DNA from: Gammaproteobacteria bacterium UBA2679
Lineage (GTDB): Bacteria; Pseudomonadota; Gammaproteobacteria; Pseudomonadales; Oleiphilaceae
DNA: 64,000 nucleotides
Assembly (NCBI GenBank): GCA_002354735.1
Contig: DEMD01000015.1
Coordinates: forward strand, 85,304 to 149,303
Direction: 5' to 3'
Made by a program: the position numbers and the translations under genes. Under the pieces are notes generated by a model that was given only the letters and a program-made list of their open reading frames with translations, ran no database searches and was not told the DNA's origin. Of the stretch, positions 24,237 to 36,976 are shown piece after piece (the first letter of the stretch is position 1; each line of letters starts with the position of its first letter).

Positions 24237-25267
24237 AAAATTGCTCCTTCAGATTTACCGACTTTTCTCGTCGAAGGTCGCACGCTGCTGCGTACTGCCA
24301 GCGACTCGAGTTCTTCTTCCTTTAGAACCCCATCAAAATATTCGATCGTCCTGGCGAGACCCTCCCGCAACTTGACCTTCGGCGCCCAGTCGAGCAGTTC
24401 TTTCGCGCGGGTAATATCAGGCCGACGCTTGACCGGGTCGTCCTGGGGTAGGGGTTCAAACACGATCTTCGATCTGGAGCCGGTCATTTCGATGACCTGC
24501 GTTGCGAGTTCCAGCACTGTGAATTCGTCGGGGTTACCAATATTGATCGGCCCGACGATATTCAGTGGTGCACGCATCAGCGCGAGAATGCCTTTGAGAA
24601 GATCGTCGACATAGCAGAACGAGCGTGTCTGACTACCGTCGCCATAAACGGTGATCGGCTTGTTCTGCAAAGCCTGTACGATGAAATTCGAGACGACCCG
24701 CCCGTCATCAGGATGCATATACGGGCCATAGGTATTGAAAATCCTTGCGATCTTAACCTTCACGTTTCGCGCCCGATGGTAATCCATGCAGAGCGTTTCC
24801 GCGCAGCGTTTGCCCTCGTCGTAACAGGCTCTTGGACCTATGGGATTGACGTTGCCAAAGTAGTCTTCAGTCTGGGGGTGCTCGTGCGGGTTGCCGTAGA
24901 CTTCCGAGGTCGACGCCTGAAACATCAGCGCGTCGTTGGCGACCGCCATCTGGAGAAGATTCGCAGTTCCGACTGTGCTTGTTCTCAGCGTTTGGAGAGG
25001 ATCCTCCTGATACTGTATTGGCGAGGCCACGCAGGCCATGTTGAATATCTCGTCGACTGCCAGCGAAATTGGGTCCGCAACGTCGTGATCGATGATCTGC
25101 AGGCGTTCTGGCGAGGCAAGCCCAGCAAGATTGCTCCGCCTACCGCTGGAAAAATTGTCGAGGCAGATGACCTTGTGGCCTTCCGCGAGAAGTATTCTGG
25201 CGAGATTGGCCCCCAGAAAACCGCTGCCACCAGCGATGAGAACTCTTTTTTGTTGTTCACGCGTCAT
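24233..25267 (-). CDS. uxs: UDP-glucuronate decarboxylase-like SDR (UDP-xylose synthase)
   Basis: 344 residues from the ATG at 25267, which has AAGGA 8 nt upstream; an ATG 9 bp earlier is too close to that site. UXS-type motifs are [70 protein letters not shown] (YxxxK) and [21 protein letters not shown]. It would convert UDP-glucuronate to UDP-xylose, the first step of this pathway. It is the first gene of the eleven-gene run, 161 bp downstream of a sigma-54-like promoter. Confidence 0.88.
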   Translation of the reverse strand: MTREQQKRVLIAGGSGFLGANLARILLAEGHKVICLDNFSSGRRSNLAGLASPERLQIIDHDVADPISLAVDEIFNMACVASPIQYQEDPLQTLRTSTVGTANLLQMAVANDALMFQASTSEVYGNPHEHPQTEDYFGNVNPIGPRACYDEGKRCAETLCMDYHRARNVKVKIARIFNTYGPYMHPDDGRVVSNFIVQALQNKPITVYGDGSQTRSFCYVDDLLKGILALMRAPLNIVGPINIGNPDEFTVLELATQVIEMTGSRSKIVFEPLPQDDPVKRRPDITRAKELLDWAPKVKLREGLARTIEYFDGVLKEEELESLAVRSSVRPSTRKVGKSEGAIL

Positions 25268-27423
<2,156 letters not shown>

Positions 27424-27467
27424 AATCTCCAGTGCGGCTGACAATGGCAATGCCGTAGGGAGCCTGT

Positions 27468-28207
27468 ATGCCGACCTGTCGGTCTATTACGATAGCTTTT
27501 GCGCGCACGTCGACTACGCAGGCCAGTGCGCATTTGCAGACAGAGCGTTTGCGGCACTGGCAGACGCGCAGGGAAAATCACTGCTAGATCTGGCCTGCGG
27601 TACCGGTCAGCATCTCTCCATCATGTCGGAGCTCGGCTACACCGTGAGCGGGCTCGACAATAGCCCCGCCATGCTTGCCGCGGCAAGACAGCGCTGTCCA
27701 TCAGCGCGCCTCATTCTGCAGGACATTGCGAGCTTCGAGTTCACCAGCAGCTTTGATCTCATTACCTGCTTTCTGTATTCCATACACTACAGCTTTCCTG
27801 TGGCTTCGTTGGCCACTACCCTGGCTCGAGCGTGGGAAGCACTCAAGCCAGGCGGTCTTCTCCTGTTCGATCTGGCAGACAAGGCCGGTGTTGCACAACG
27901 TGATGCTGTAAGTCAGGCGCGACTGGATGGTGCTGATTTCGAGTTTCGCTCAGGCTGGCGATACTGTGGCGACGGTGAGGCGCTTGATCTGCTGGTGTCC
28001 ATCCGGCGGCTGGCCGACGGTCAGGGCGGCACTGAGGCCCAATATTGGACAGATCGACATACAATGACGGCCATCAGCATTGCTGAGGTTGTAGCGATCA
28101 TGCAGCGCCTCGGGTTCGATGTTCAGGTGTTCGAACACGATTTCACTGCGCTGCGGGCCTGGGCCAGGGAAAGTTTCAATGTGATCATTGTCGGCGTTCG
28201 TCCCTGA
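27468..28207 (+). pseudogene. Class I methyltransferase with out-of-frame start
   Basis: A clear methyltransferase frame ends at 28207: LLDLACGTGQHLS (motif I), VSGLDNSPAMLAAARQRCP, FDLITCFLYSIHYSF and LKPGGLLLFDLADKAG. The frame is open from 27392 but has no ATG, GTG or TTG before the internal ATG at 27623, which lies after motif I. A good ribosome site (GGGAG) and an ATG at 27468 exist, but one base out of frame. Inserting a single base just after this ATG would give MADLSVYYDSF, a normal family start. This is either a real frameshift, a sequencing error or a rare start codon. Neighbours give no substrate. Confidence 0.65.
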
Positions 28208-28242
28208 GCCTCGCTCAGTAGAACATCCGATGAGGGGAGAGG

Positions 28243-29313
28243 CTAGGAAGACTGTAGCGAATCCTCGCCAATCGTACGATTTCTGCCTTCATGCTTGGCA
28301 CGATAAAGTGCCATGTCGGCGCGGTGAATGGTCGCATCGACGTCTTCTGAATCCCGATGCTCGGCCAGACCTATGGAAACCGTAATGCGGAAATCCGGTC
28401 CGATATCCGGGAAGCGCAGGTTTTCGATGCCCTGTCGCACACGCTCGGCCTTGATGCGAGCGCCTTCGAGTGGGGTCTGCGGGAGAATGAGCAGGAACTC
28501 TTCGCCGCCATAGCGGCCAAAACAGTCTATGCCACGGAGGTCGCGACTGGTTACCAGGGCGACTTCCCTGAGTACATCGTCGCCGGCCTTGTGGCCGAAT
28601 TCGTCGTTCACCTTTTTGAAATGATCCACATCCATGATGCAGAGGCTGAAGGGGCCTGTGCTGCGCTTGCGACGATTGGCTTCCTTGGATAGAACATCCA
28701 GCAGATGCCGACGATTGAAGACGCCGGTGAGTGAATCACGACTAGCCAGCTCACCGATTTTCTCCAAAGCTTCTGCCAGCTCAGTGGTTGCGACGCGCAG
28801 TTCACCATTTCGCTTTCGCAACTGACCTCGTAAGCCGTTGATATAGCCACCGATTACGGCGATCTGCGTGGTGACGAGAGCAAGTGCAATGAATTGCATC
28901 ACTTCAAGTGGCGGATTTAGTGGCATCGACCCATTCAGCCACAGCATGAACATCGTAATGCCGTAGAAAAGGAGATAAAAGACAGCGACAACCAGGAATT
29001 GACGCGTATTCAGAGCGAGGATGCCATAGAGTGCGGGGACGATGCCGACGAGCAGAAATACCGCGCGCGCCTGGCCATCCTCCAGAGCATAGACCACCCA
29101 GAGCGCGGGTATCAGCGAGACGACCATCTGAACCGCAGTCATGCTCGGATCGCGAAACTTCAGGTTGATGTTGCTGTGAATGAGCCAGAAGAATGTGGCA
29201 TTGAATACGGACATGAAGCCGATGAACTCAAGTACTATTCTTGCAGGCACTAATTCCTGCGACCAGGCAAATGTCACGATGCATAGCGTGAGCGTGTATG
29301 AGACGACGGACAT
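28243..29313 (-). CDS. Membrane-bound diguanylate cyclase
   Basis: 356 residues from the first ATG. About six membrane helices (residues 1-165) are followed by a short coiled linker and a GGDEF domain (about 190-350) with DSLTGVFNRRHL, MDVDHFKKVNDEFGHKAGDD and active-site RYGGEEF. An inhibitory I-site RGID lies five residues before GGEEF, so product inhibition is expected. The enzyme makes c-di-GMP from two GTP. No ribosome site precedes the ATG at 29313, and coding-like sequence extends 31 codons upstream (ENAPTAARSSGRPAELVK) to an ATT at 29406, which has GAGG before it. The true start may therefore be that rare codon. Confidence 0.88.
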   Translation of the reverse strand: MSVVSYTLTLCIVTFAWSQELVPARIVLEFIGFMSVFNATFFWLIHSNINLKFRDPSMTAVQMVVSLIPALWVVYALEDGQARAVFLLVGIVPALYGILALNTRQFLVVAVFYLLFYGITMFMLWLNGSMPLNPPLEVMQFIALALVTTQIAVIGGYINGLRGQLRKRNGELRVATTELAEALEKIGELASRDSLTGVFNRRHLLDVLSKEANRRKRSTGPFSLCIMDVDHFKKVNDEFGHKAGDDVLREVALVTSRDLRGIDCFGRYGGEEFLLILPQTPLEGARIKAERVRQGIENLRFPDIGPDFRITVSIGLAEHRDSEDVDATIHRADMALYRAKHEGRNRTIGEDSLQSS

Positions 29314-29513
29314 GCCAAGCCGACGTTTGCGCAGAACCTGATCCTGTTTTACCAGCTCAGCAGGACGTCCGCTGGACCTTGCAGCAGTGGGAGCGTTTTC
29401 GGAAATTACGGCGACCCTCGTCTCGAAAGGAAATTTGACTCTTCAAGTGTAGACGAGAATTCCCAGGCTGATTCTGCCTGAAGTCGTCGGCGCCAGGGCT
29501 TCCCTCTGGTCGA

Positions 29514-31931
29514 TCAACGATTCTCCAGCCGATTGTAATCGAATAGTCCCGCGTCGAGTGGTCGAGCACTGGATAAAGACTGGTGCATCTGGTCACTGTA
29601 AGTCCAGAAGCGCGGATCAGTCCGCCGGACACCGTATTTATCGATAAAGCGCTCATAATCTTCGGGGGAGTTGACGGCAGTCAGACTGTCGACAAAGTTG
29701 TCGACAGTTGCGGCGTCTAGCACGAGTAAACTATTGGGATAGGCCCCGACGAAGCCCGGCAGGATCATGAGCTGATCTTCTTCAGGTATCCTTCGTGCAT
29801 CTTCATTGAAAGGTTGGGCGATGTTCAGATGAGCATTGTGCCGTAACAAGGTGAACCATTGCGCTGTCCCGCCATCACTATCCAATCGAACGAAAGTGAC
29901 TTGCGGCAGGTATCTGACCGCGCCGCCGCGTATACTGTTCAAGCGCGAGAGGTGTCTGGCAGTGATGTCGGTTTGGCCTTCCGCCAGTTTCAGCGTCTTC
30001 GGTTGAAGCGGAGCGAAGAATCGCTTCCAGTCACCGTAGAGTTCGCCTAAGGGATCGGCGCTCTCATAGCTCATGCCTGTATCTTCCGAAAGACCAGCAT
30101 ATCTGCCGTGAACGTAGTCCTTGACGTCTTCACTGGCGCCACGATACCACTGATCGCGTACAGTCACCCTCGTCTCTGAGGGCAGGAAAGCAAGAAAATT
30201 GAACTCCCCTTCCATTCGCAGGAAGTCCATGTAAAGGCGCGTGCTGAGCTGATGCCCGACATTGCCGTAGACATCGAAGCCCGCCACCAGCAGATAGTGT
30301 ATGCGTTCAAGTAGCGGATAAGTGATAACCCAGGCTGTCTGCGGTGAGTCTCCAGCCAGCCCCTTGATCACACTGGCACTGTCATCATGGCGGAAGATCG
30401 TCAGCGTCGCGTTCTTGTTGTAGCCGTCACCCTTCCAGAGATAGTCGAGATTAATGGGGTCTTTTTCCGTGACCCGATTAATAACGGCGACCTTCTTTTT
30501 CAGATACGCCTGCTCCATCTTGGCGAACTTGCTCCAGGCCAGCAGCCCTGCATCGCTCTCATCTTCCGCAGGCAGCCGCAGATGCTCTCGCGCCTTGGCG
30601 AGGAAATCGGCGTCCTCGGCCAACGCTGCAAAACGTGGATCCGCGAAGGCCACCCAGAAGTAGTCGTTGATGACGTTAAGGGCAACCTGGCCCCGACATA
30701 CCGGTCCCTTGATATAGCCGGAGATCGTATAATGAGCCTCTTCCAGCATGAATCGATAACGGGCCAGCTGCGGCAGGGCCGCGAAGGTCACAAAGGGATT
30801 CGAAGCTGTTTCCGGATCGTAGCCCGGGAGTTCAGTCACTTCGTAGTCACTGTTCAGAAACAGATTCTGCCAGTGCCGCATACGCGTGTCGTTGAGCGCG
30901 TAAGGCATGTGGGTTTTGACCAGTACGGTGCTCTCTTGAGGCACCAGCCGATAGTAGACGCGATCAACCCCGGGATCATCGAAGGGTCGTCGGCTGGCGA
31001 TCTGCTGCACTGGCTGACCTGGTGGTGTAGTCGAGCGCACCAGTCGGAAGAAATGTGCTGGTGCCGGGTCCAAGGTGCCAGGCTCTTCTTCGCGCTCGCC
31101 AAAATACAGGGCGGCTAGAAATAGATGCTCATACATGTAGCGACTACTCAGCTGCCCTTTCAAACTGTCCTGGTTGAAGAAGCTCTCCCATTGTTGCTGC
31201 TGCTGGACTATAGCCGGATCCAGTAGCGTTCGCTCCGGGTGCGGCGCGCCCATTTTCAGCCACTGCAGAATGGTTTCGTTTTCATCGGGAGAGAGTGCTG
31301 GTAGACCGTAGGGCATCCCGCCCTCCGGAAAGTCAGCTGCATAACTGTCGAATTCTTCGATGGTAGGGCATTCATGACTTGCGTTGAGGCCAAGTCTCAT
31401 ATCTTCCGATAACAGTTTTTCTTCACCACCTGGATGCTGCTGTTTCAACATCAGCATCTGAGCCAGCAGACTTGCCTTCACATTCGCTTCAGGACTGTCG
31501 CTGCGCTCGTTGAGCACCGAAAAGAAGCCTTCCTTTCGCCATTCGCTCGCAAGGCGCGGCGCGCCGATGAGGTTTGTCACGTTGGCCGCAGTGAGCCTGG
31601 TGCCGTCGTAGGTCGAGGTGGGGATGGCACCTCTGGCAATGCCGTCCCATCTACTCATGTTGAGCTGGCAGGGGGAGTCGAGACAGCCATGGCACACCAC
31701 ACAGCGGGTTTCCATGACTCGCTCGGCTGCTAGCCACTCACTTGAACCAGTCGGGATGCTTGCCGGGTCCGGATGACCTTTCGGCGTGCTGGTATCGATG
31801 AACTGTGCAGAGGCCGAATCGAATTTCGCGCTGTCAGCAGGGCCAAAGGATTCATCGAGCTGACGCGCCTGCCACACTGTGCACCCCAATACGAGACTAA
31901 TGATAACTGCCAGACAGAGTCGCTTGAACAT
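29514..31931 (-). CDS. cti: Fatty acid cis/trans isomerase
   Basis: 805 residues from the ATG at 31931; a TTG 30 bp upstream is not needed. The N-terminus is a lipoprotein-type signal with lipobox VLGC (Cys17). A cytochrome c heme motif CVVCHGC lies near residue 78, as in all Cti proteins. The rest matches the family throughout (RMHWQNLFL-type text, [32 protein letters not shown] and [13 protein letters not shown]). Cti converts cis- to trans-unsaturated membrane fatty acids in the periplasm, a rapid response to solvents and heat. It is a single gene, divergent from an ABC exporter. Confidence 0.93.
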   Translation of the reverse strand: MFKRLCLAVIISLVLGCTVWQARQLDESFGPADSAKFDSASAQFIDTSTPKGHPDPASIPTGSSEWLAAERVMETRCVVCHGCLDSPCQLNMSRWDGIARGAIPTSTYDGTRLTAANVTNLIGAPRLASEWRKEGFFSVLNERSDSPEANVKASLLAQMLMLKQQHPGGEEKLLSEDMRLGLNASHECPTIEEFDSYAADFPEGGMPYGLPALSPDENETILQWLKMGAPHPERTLLDPAIVQQQQQWESFFNQDSLKGQLSSRYMYEHLFLAALYFGEREEEPGTLDPAPAHFFRLVRSTTPPGQPVQQIASRRPFDDPGVDRVYYRLVPQESTVLVKTHMPYALNDTRMRHWQNLFLNSDYEVTELPGYDPETASNPFVTFAALPQLARYRFMLEEAHYTISGYIKGPVCRGQVALNVINDYFWVAFADPRFAALAEDADFLAKAREHLRLPAEDESDAGLLAWSKFAKMEQAYLKKKVAVINRVTEKDPINLDYLWKGDGYNKNATLTIFRHDDSASVIKGLAGDSPQTAWVITYPLLERIHYLLVAGFDVYGNVGHQLSTRLYMDFLRMEGEFNFLAFLPSETRVTVRDQWYRGASEDVKDYVHGRYAGLSEDTGMSYESADPLGELYGDWKRFFAPLQPKTLKLAEGQTDITARHLSRLNSIRGGAVRYLPQVTFVRLDSDGGTAQWFTLLRHNAHLNIAQPFNEDARRIPEEDQLMILPGFVGAYPNSLLVLDAATVDNFVDSLTAVNSPEDYERFIDKYGVRRTDPRFWTYSDQMHQSLSSARPLDAGLFDYNRLENR

Positions 31932-32016
31932 GAAGTGAGCCTTGTAGATACTGCGGAACAAAGGTCGCCGCCGGGATTTGAGCAGGCGGTGCCGGGCGGG
32001 CGGGGGTGCATTCTAG

Positions 32017-32032
32017 CTGAAACAGTTTTCAG
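32017..32032. promoter_or_regulatory. Short dyad between cti and the ABC exporter
   Basis: CTGAAA-CAGT-TTTCAG is a 6-4-6 inverted repeat in the 201-bp divergent gap. It could be a binding site or chance. Confidence 0.25.
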
Positions 32033-32132
32033 CGTCTCGATCGCTTTGTCTGGGGGCTTCGTACTACTGCCTGGCATCCACCTTACGCATGTGCGATGGT
32101 GCCCCGCATTCGACAGCAGACGGACTAACCAT

Positions 32133-33065
32133 TTGAACGCCACGCCAGTCATATCGGTCAGCGGCCTGACCAAGACCTATCAGTCCGGTCATCACGCGCT
32201 AGACCACATCGACCTCGAAATTCGACAGGGTGAGATTTTTGCACTCCTTGGGCCGAACGGGGCAGGGAAGACGACGCTCATCAGCATCATCTGTGGCATC
32301 GTGACCCGCAGCGCAGGCAGCGTGACTGTCGGAGGCTACGATATCGAGCGCGACTACCGCCTCACGCGCGCGATGATTGGCCTGGTTCCCCAGGAACTGA
32401 CCACCGATGCCTTTGAGTCGGTATGGGACACCGTCTCGCTCAGCCGAGGCATGTATGGCCATCCGCCGAACCGTAAACATATCGAAAAGATTCTCAAGCA
32501 GCTGAGTCTCTGGGACAAGCGCAAGAGCCAGATCATGACGCTATCGGGTGGAATGAAGCGCCGCGTGATGATAGCCAAGGCCTTGTCACATGAGCCGCGC
32601 ATCCTGTTCCTGGATGAACCCACGGCCGGCGTCGATGTCAATCTCCGACGGGATATGTGGCAGATCGTCAAGAACCTGCGGGATGATGGCGTGACCATCA
32701 TTCTCACCACCCACTACATCGAAGAGGCCGAAGAAATGGCGGACCGGATTGGCGTTATCCGAAGCGGTAAGCTGATACTGGTTGAAGACAAGACATCACT
32801 CATGAGCCAGCTGGGTCGTAAGCAGCTGATCATTCAGCTGGCGCAGCCCATGACGGCCGTGCCTGCCGCGTTGGCGTCCTGGGCGCTCACGCTGAACGAA
32901 TCCGGCAGCGAATTACACTATGGCTTTGGCGATACAGCCGGCACCGACAGTATTGGCGTGCTGCTCAGGCAACTCGACTCACTGGGAATTGCCTATACCG
33001 ACCTGACCACCCGGCAGCGCTCGCTTGAAGAGATTTTCGTAAACCTGGTCGAGGCAGAAGCATGA
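32133..33065 (+). CDS. yadG: ABC exporter ATP-binding protein, YadG type
   Basis: 310 residues, assuming the TTG at 32133, which gives a normal N-terminus ([16 protein letters not shown]). No ATG is available and the ribosome site is weak, so the start is uncertain. All nucleotide-binding motifs are present: GPNGAGKTT (Walker A), LSGGMKRRV (signature), [12 protein letters not shown] (Walker B) and the H-loop [14 protein letters not shown]. The C-terminal 70 residues form the extra domain of YadG-like proteins. It pairs with the permease gene that begins within its stop codon. Confidence 0.88.
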   Translation: MNATPVISVSGLTKTYQSGHHALDHIDLEIRQGEIFALLGPNGAGKTTLISIICGIVTRSAGSVTVGGYDIERDYRLTRAMIGLVPQELTTDAFESVWDTVSLSRGMYGHPPNRKHIEKILKQLSLWDKRKSQIMTLSGGMKRRVMIAKALSHEPRILFLDEPTAGVDVNLRRDMWQIVKNLRDDGVTIILTTHYIEEAEEMADRIGVIRSGKLILVEDKTSLMSQLGRKQLIIQLAQPMTAVPAALASWALTLNESGSELHYGFGDTAGTDSIGVLLRQLDSLGIAYTDLTTRQRSLEEIFVNLVEAEA

Positions 33066-33829
33066 GCGCTAACTGGCATGGCGTCTGGGCCATCTATAAA
33101 TTCGAAATGCTCAGAGCCAGACGCACCTTTGTACAAAGTCTGATTGCGCCGGTCATCACCACAGCGCTGTATTTCGTGGTCTTTGGCGCGGCAATCGGCT
33201 CGCGAATGCAGGCCGTCGGCGGCGTAGACTATGGTGCTTTCATAGTACCAGGTCTGATCATGCTCTCGCTGTTCACACAGAGCCTGTCATACGCCTCGTT
33301 CGGCATCTACTTCCCGAAATTCACCGGCACCATCTATGAATTGCTTTCTGCGCCGCTTTCACCCTTCGAGATCGTGCTGGCCTACGTAGGCGCAGCGGCT
33401 ACAAAGGCCATCGTTCTGGGAGCCATCATACTTGCTACCGCAACCCTGTTCGTCGATGTCCAGATCATGCACCCGGGCTGGATGGTCTTCTTCCTCGTGA
33501 TGACAGCTGTGACCTTCAGCCTGTTCGGCTTCATCATTGGCATCTGGGCCACGAGCTTCGAGCAGTTGCAATTCGTGCCGATGCTCATTGTGACCCCGCT
33601 GACCTTCCTCGGCGGCGCGTTCTACTCCATTGATATGCTGCCCTCGCATTGGCAGGCCTTCAGTCTCTTCAATCCTGCTGTCTACCTGATCAGCGGCTTT
33701 CGCTGGAGTTTTTATGGCGAGGGGGATGTGAGTGTAGGGATCAGCATTGGCGTCGCCCTGTTTTTTCTGGTTCTCTGCATCGGTATCGTCTCGTGGTTGT
33801 TCCGGACTGGCTACCGCTTGAAAAGCTGA
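33062..33829 (+). CDS. yadH: ABC-2 type permease, YadH type
   Basis: 255 residues with six predicted membrane helices and the ABC-2 permease pattern ([20 protein letters not shown], [19 protein letters not shown], and [20 protein letters not shown] before the last helices). It overlaps the ATPase gene by ATGA, so the two are translationally coupled. YadGH-like exporters have no firmly known substrate. There is no clear link with the neighbouring cti or WS/DGAT genes. Confidence 0.9.
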   Translation: MSANWHGVWAIYKFEMLRARRTFVQSLIAPVITTALYFVVFGAAIGSRMQAVGGVDYGAFIVPGLIMLSLFTQSLSYASFGIYFPKFTGTIYELLSAPLSPFEIVLAYVGAAATKAIVLGAIILATATLFVDVQIMHPGWMVFFLVMTAVTFSLFGFIIGIWATSFEQLQFVPMLIVTPLTFLGGAFYSIDMLPSHWQAFSLFNPAVYLISGFRWSFYGEGDVSVGISIGVALFFLVLCIGIVSWLFRTGYRLKS

Positions 33830-33891
33830 TGTTCGAGCGGTCCAGAGGTTGAGTATCGGAAGTCGTCCAGCTGTGACCTGACCCTCAATAT

Positions 33892-33905
33892 TAAACCAGT
33901 TCAAG
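33892..33905 (-). promoter_or_regulatory. Reversed copy of the AraC-locus motif upstream of WS/DGAT
   Basis: On the minus strand CTTGAACTGGTTTA matches 12 of 14 bases of CTTGAACAGGTTCA, the motif found upstream of both ASH protein genes. It lies 86 bp before the WS/DGAT start. Orientation is opposite to the gene, so the match could be coincidental. Confidence 0.35.
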
Positions 33906-33991
33906 AACCGCAATGAAGCGTGAACACTGCTATCATGCTCACTGGTGAGACGGTCCTGGAAAAGGGCCGCGTAAAGCAGATGGGAATGACA

Positions 33992-35524
33992 ATGAAAAGA
34001 ATGGGTACACTGGACGCATCCTGGCTGGCGGTCGAGTCCGACGATACGCCGATGCATGTAGGCAACATGCAGATATTTTCACTGCCCGAAGGTGCAGGGG
34101 ATACCTTCCTTCGAGACATGCTGGCCCGGATGAAGGCCGACTTCAAGGTTGCGCCGCCCTGGTGCAACAAGCTGGCGCACCCAAGCCTTCTGGGGCGAGT
34201 GGTCGCGCCGGGCTGGGTGGTTGATGAACAAATCGATCTTGATTATCACGTTCGCCATTCGGCGCTCCCGAGCCCGGGCAGCGAACGAGAGCTTGGTATT
34301 CTGGTATCTCGACTGCACTCCAATCCACTGGATTTCAAGCGTCCGCTGTGGGAGTGCCATATCATCGAAGGCCTCGAAAACAATCGTTTCGCGCTTTATA
34401 CGAAGATGCACCACTGTGTGATCGATGGCATCAGCGGTGTGCGACTACTGCAGCGCGTGTTAACCACGGATCCCAGCGAAACCAACATGCTGCCGCCCTG
34501 GTCGGTCAGACCCGAGCGCACGCGGGGTAGCAAGACTGATCGTGAACCGAGTATGCCGGCAGCGTTTTCACAGGCTCTGGACGCATTGAAACTCCAGGCC
34601 GACATGGCGCCGCGTCTGGCAAGTGCGCTCACGCGTGTGGTGAAATCCGTCAGGCATCCCGAGAACGGCCTCACCGCGCCTTTCTCCGGTCCAAACTCAG
34701 TATTGAACAGAAGAGTGACCGGGCAGCGTCGCTTTGCTACTCAACATTACCAGCTGAGCCGACTCAAGAAATTGAGCAAGAACAGTGGCAGCTCGCTGAA
34801 CGATATAGTGCTGTATCTTTGCGGCACCGCTCTGCGCCGGTTCCTTATTGAGCAGAACAATTTGCCTGATGAGCCACTGACAGCAGGTATCCCCGTAAAT
34901 ATACGGCCCGCTGACGATACCGGCACCGGCACGGCCATCAGTTTCATGATCGCGAATCTGGCAACCGACGTCGCCGATCCGATGTCGCGACTCGAGGCCA
35001 TCAGGTATTCGACTGTGCAGGCGAAGGAGCATCTACAAAAGCTGCCTCGAGCAGCCCTCAACCAGTACACCATGCTGCTCATGTCTCCCTACATTCTGCA
35101 GCTTATGTCAGGCCTGGGCGGTCGAATGCGGCCCGTGTTCAACGTCACCATTTCCAATGTGCCTGGTCCGGAGCAAGCTCTGTATTACGAGGGTGCCAAG
35201 CTTGAGGCCATGTACCCTGTGTCCTTGATCGCACATGGGGGTGCGCTGAATATCACGTGCCTCAGCTACGATGGATCGCTCAACTTCGGCTTTACCGGCT
35301 GCCGGGATACCCTGCCAAGTATGCAGAAGCTGGCGGTATATACCGGTGAGGCGCTCGAGGAGCTCGAAGTGTTGCTGAATGGCGGCGCTACGGCCTCGAG
35401 ACGCAGTGCTATGAAGCGCACGCCTGTGAAAGCGGCCCCCCGCAAGCGTTCGGTCCGTGCGATCAAAGCCATCAAAGGCGTAGGCGGTTCAGCCAATGGC
35501 TCGGTCGGTAAGCGAGGCAAGTGA
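33992..35524 (+). CDS. Wax ester synthase / diacylglycerol acyltransferase
   Basis: 510 residues from the ATG at 33992, which has GGGA 6 nt upstream and matches the usual family start (MKRMGTLDASWLAVES); three other ATGs and a GTG lie just upstream in frame. The catalytic HHxxxDG motif is present as MHHCVIDG near residue 143. Other family blocks are PLWECHIIEGL, SLNDIVLYLCGTALR, and FNVTISNVPGPEQALYYEGA. WS/DGAT joins acyl-CoA to long-chain alcohols or diacylglycerol, forming wax ester or triacylglycerol inclusions. The basic Ala/Lys/Arg C-terminal tail (about 45 residues) is unusual. It overlaps the start of the MFS gene. Confidence 0.92.
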   Translation: MKRMGTLDASWLAVESDDTPMHVGNMQIFSLPEGAGDTFLRDMLARMKADFKVAPPWCNKLAHPSLLGRVVAPGWVVDEQIDLDYHVRHSALPSPGSERELGILVSRLHSNPLDFKRPLWECHIIEGLENNRFALYTKMHHCVIDGISGVRLLQRVLTTDPSETNMLPPWSVRPERTRGSKTDREPSMPAAFSQALDALKLQADMAPRLASALTRVVKSVRHPENGLTAPFSGPNSVLNRRVTGQRRFATQHYQLSRLKKLSKNSGSSLNDIVLYLCGTALRRFLIEQNNLPDEPLTAGIPVNIRPADDTGTGTAISFMIANLATDVADPMSRLEAIRYSTVQAKEHLQKLPRAALNQYTMLLMSPYILQLMSGLGGRMRPVFNVTISNVPGPEQALYYEGAKLEAMYPVSLIAHGGALNITCLSYDGSLNFGFTGCRDTLPSMQKLAVYTGEALEELEVLLNGGATASRRSAMKRTPVKAAPRKRSVRAIKAIKGVGGSANGSVGKRGK

Positions 35525-36749
35525 TGAACCGCAGGTTGCCCGCCCCGTGACGGGTGACGCAGTGCTGCCAGCAGCATCGGACGCTGCGCGTCTGAAGGTT
35601 CTCATCGCGGGCATCAGCAGTCTGGTGCTGATGCTCGGGATCGCACGTTTTGCCTATACGCCCCTCATGCCCCTGATGCAGGCCCAGACCTGGCTGGGCC
35701 TTGAAGAGGGTGCGTGGCTCGCCAGTCTCAACTATCTGGGTTATTTCAGCGGCGTATTACTGGCGTCGCTGCTCAACGATCTTCGAACGAAAGACACACT
35801 CTACCGTATAGGCCTGCTGCTTGCCGTGTCGACAACTGCAGGCTCGGCGTTGAGCGATAACTTCTGGTGGCTGGGCGGACTGCGTTATCTGGCCGGGCTC
35901 AGTAGTGCTGCTGGTCTGATGCTTGGCTCAGGACTGGTGCTGAACTGGCTGATGCGGCACCACTATCGCAGTGAGCTGGGCGTGCACTTTGCCGGGGTAG
36001 GTATTGGCATAGCGCTGTGTTCGCTGCTTATAGAGGTGCTGACCCCCACACTCGACTGGCGTGAGCATTGGCTACTGCTGGGCGGCCTTGGCCTGTTACT
36101 GGCTGTGCCAGCGTGGTTCTGGTTGCCGAGACCGGTAAAGTCCCATCTCCCGACGCCAGGACGGGTGCTGAGCGATTCGCCTCCCACACGGAATTATCTG
36201 CTCCTGTTCTGTTGCGCCTATGCCCTCGCCGGGGTCGGCTATGTAGTCAGTGCAACATTCATTGTGGCAATCATTGATGCCGAGTCAGCAGGTAATGCCG
36301 GCACACGGGCCTTTCTGGTTTTGGGGCTTGCAGCTGCTCCAGCGTGTCTCATTCTCGATCGGGTGGCGCGGGTGTTGGGCGATCATCGGACCTTACTGCT
36401 GACCTGTGTGCTGCACACCTTCAGTATACTGACGCCGTACTTCAGCAACGCCCTCTGGCTTGCCTACCTCAGCGCAGCCCTCTTCGGGGCCACGTTTATC
36501 GGTATCGTGAGTCTCGTGCTGACTATGGCTGGCAAGCACTATCCCACCAAGCCGGCCAAGATGATGGGAAAACTGACCATTGGTTATGCAGTGGCCCAGA
36601 TTGTGGCACCCGCAATCGTAGGCCAGATCACACTCCATGGCGGCAGTTACCGTGACGGGCTCCTACTTGCTGGTTTGTGTATGGCGCTGGCCACCGGGCT
36701 GGTGGAATGGCTGCGGCGCCTGGCGCGCGATCAGAAAATGTACCAGTGA
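35496..36749 (+). CDS. MFS transporter, YbfB/YjiJ family
   Basis: 417 residues with about twelve membrane helices. The first helix region VLMLGIARFAYTPLMPLMQ is the signature of the YbfB/YjiJ group, and LASLNYLGYFSGVLLASLL follows. The substrate is unknown. Its start lies 29 bp inside the end of the WS/DGAT gene, so the two are co-transcribed, which hints at a lipid-related or hydrophobic substrate, though this is inference only. The N-terminal 33 residues before the first helix are soluble. Confidence 0.88.
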   Translation: MARSVSEASDEPQVARPVTGDAVLPAASDAARLKVLIAGISSLVLMLGIARFAYTPLMPLMQAQTWLGLEEGAWLASLNYLGYFSGVLLASLLNDLRTKDTLYRIGLLLAVSTTAGSALSDNFWWLGGLRYLAGLSSAAGLMLGSGLVLNWLMRHHYRSELGVHFAGVGIGIALCSLLIEVLTPTLDWREHWLLLGGLGLLLAVPAWFWLPRPVKSHLPTPGRVLSDSPPTRNYLLLFCCAYALAGVGYVVSATFIVAIIDAESAGNAGTRAFLVLGLAAAPACLILDRVARVLGDHRTLLLTCVLHTFSILTPYFSNALWLAYLSAALFGATFIGIVSLVLTMAGKHYPTKPAKMMGKLTIGYAVAQIVAPAIVGQITLHGGSYRDGLLLAGLCMALATGLVEWLRRLARDQKMYQ

Positions 36750-36774
36750 ATGCGTCCGTAGTTTTTCTCCGGAA

Positions 36775-36793
36775 CTTGAACAGGTTCACGAAA
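36775..36793 (+). promoter_or_regulatory. Shared motif copy 1, upstream of first ASH protein gene
   Basis: CTTGAACAGGTTCACGAAA ends 184 bp before the ATG at 36977. The second paralogue has CCTGAACAGGGTCACGAAA at exactly the same distance, while most of the sequence between motif and start codon has diverged. This points to a conserved regulator site, most simply for the AraC protein encoded between the two genes. Confidence 0.6.
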
Positions 36794-36976
36794 CGCCATA
36801 GCAGATAAGCGCATTCCGCTGATGCGCCAAAATCCCAGTCATGCGTGCCGGTCAAGGCATTGTGAGAGCGCGTCTAAATTGTTGAAATTATAGAGAAAAA
36901 GGATGATGTAAACCCTTGTGGTCGGTGGCTACTCTTCGGTCTTCTTGAACAACAATCAATAGAAGGAACGGAGAAA

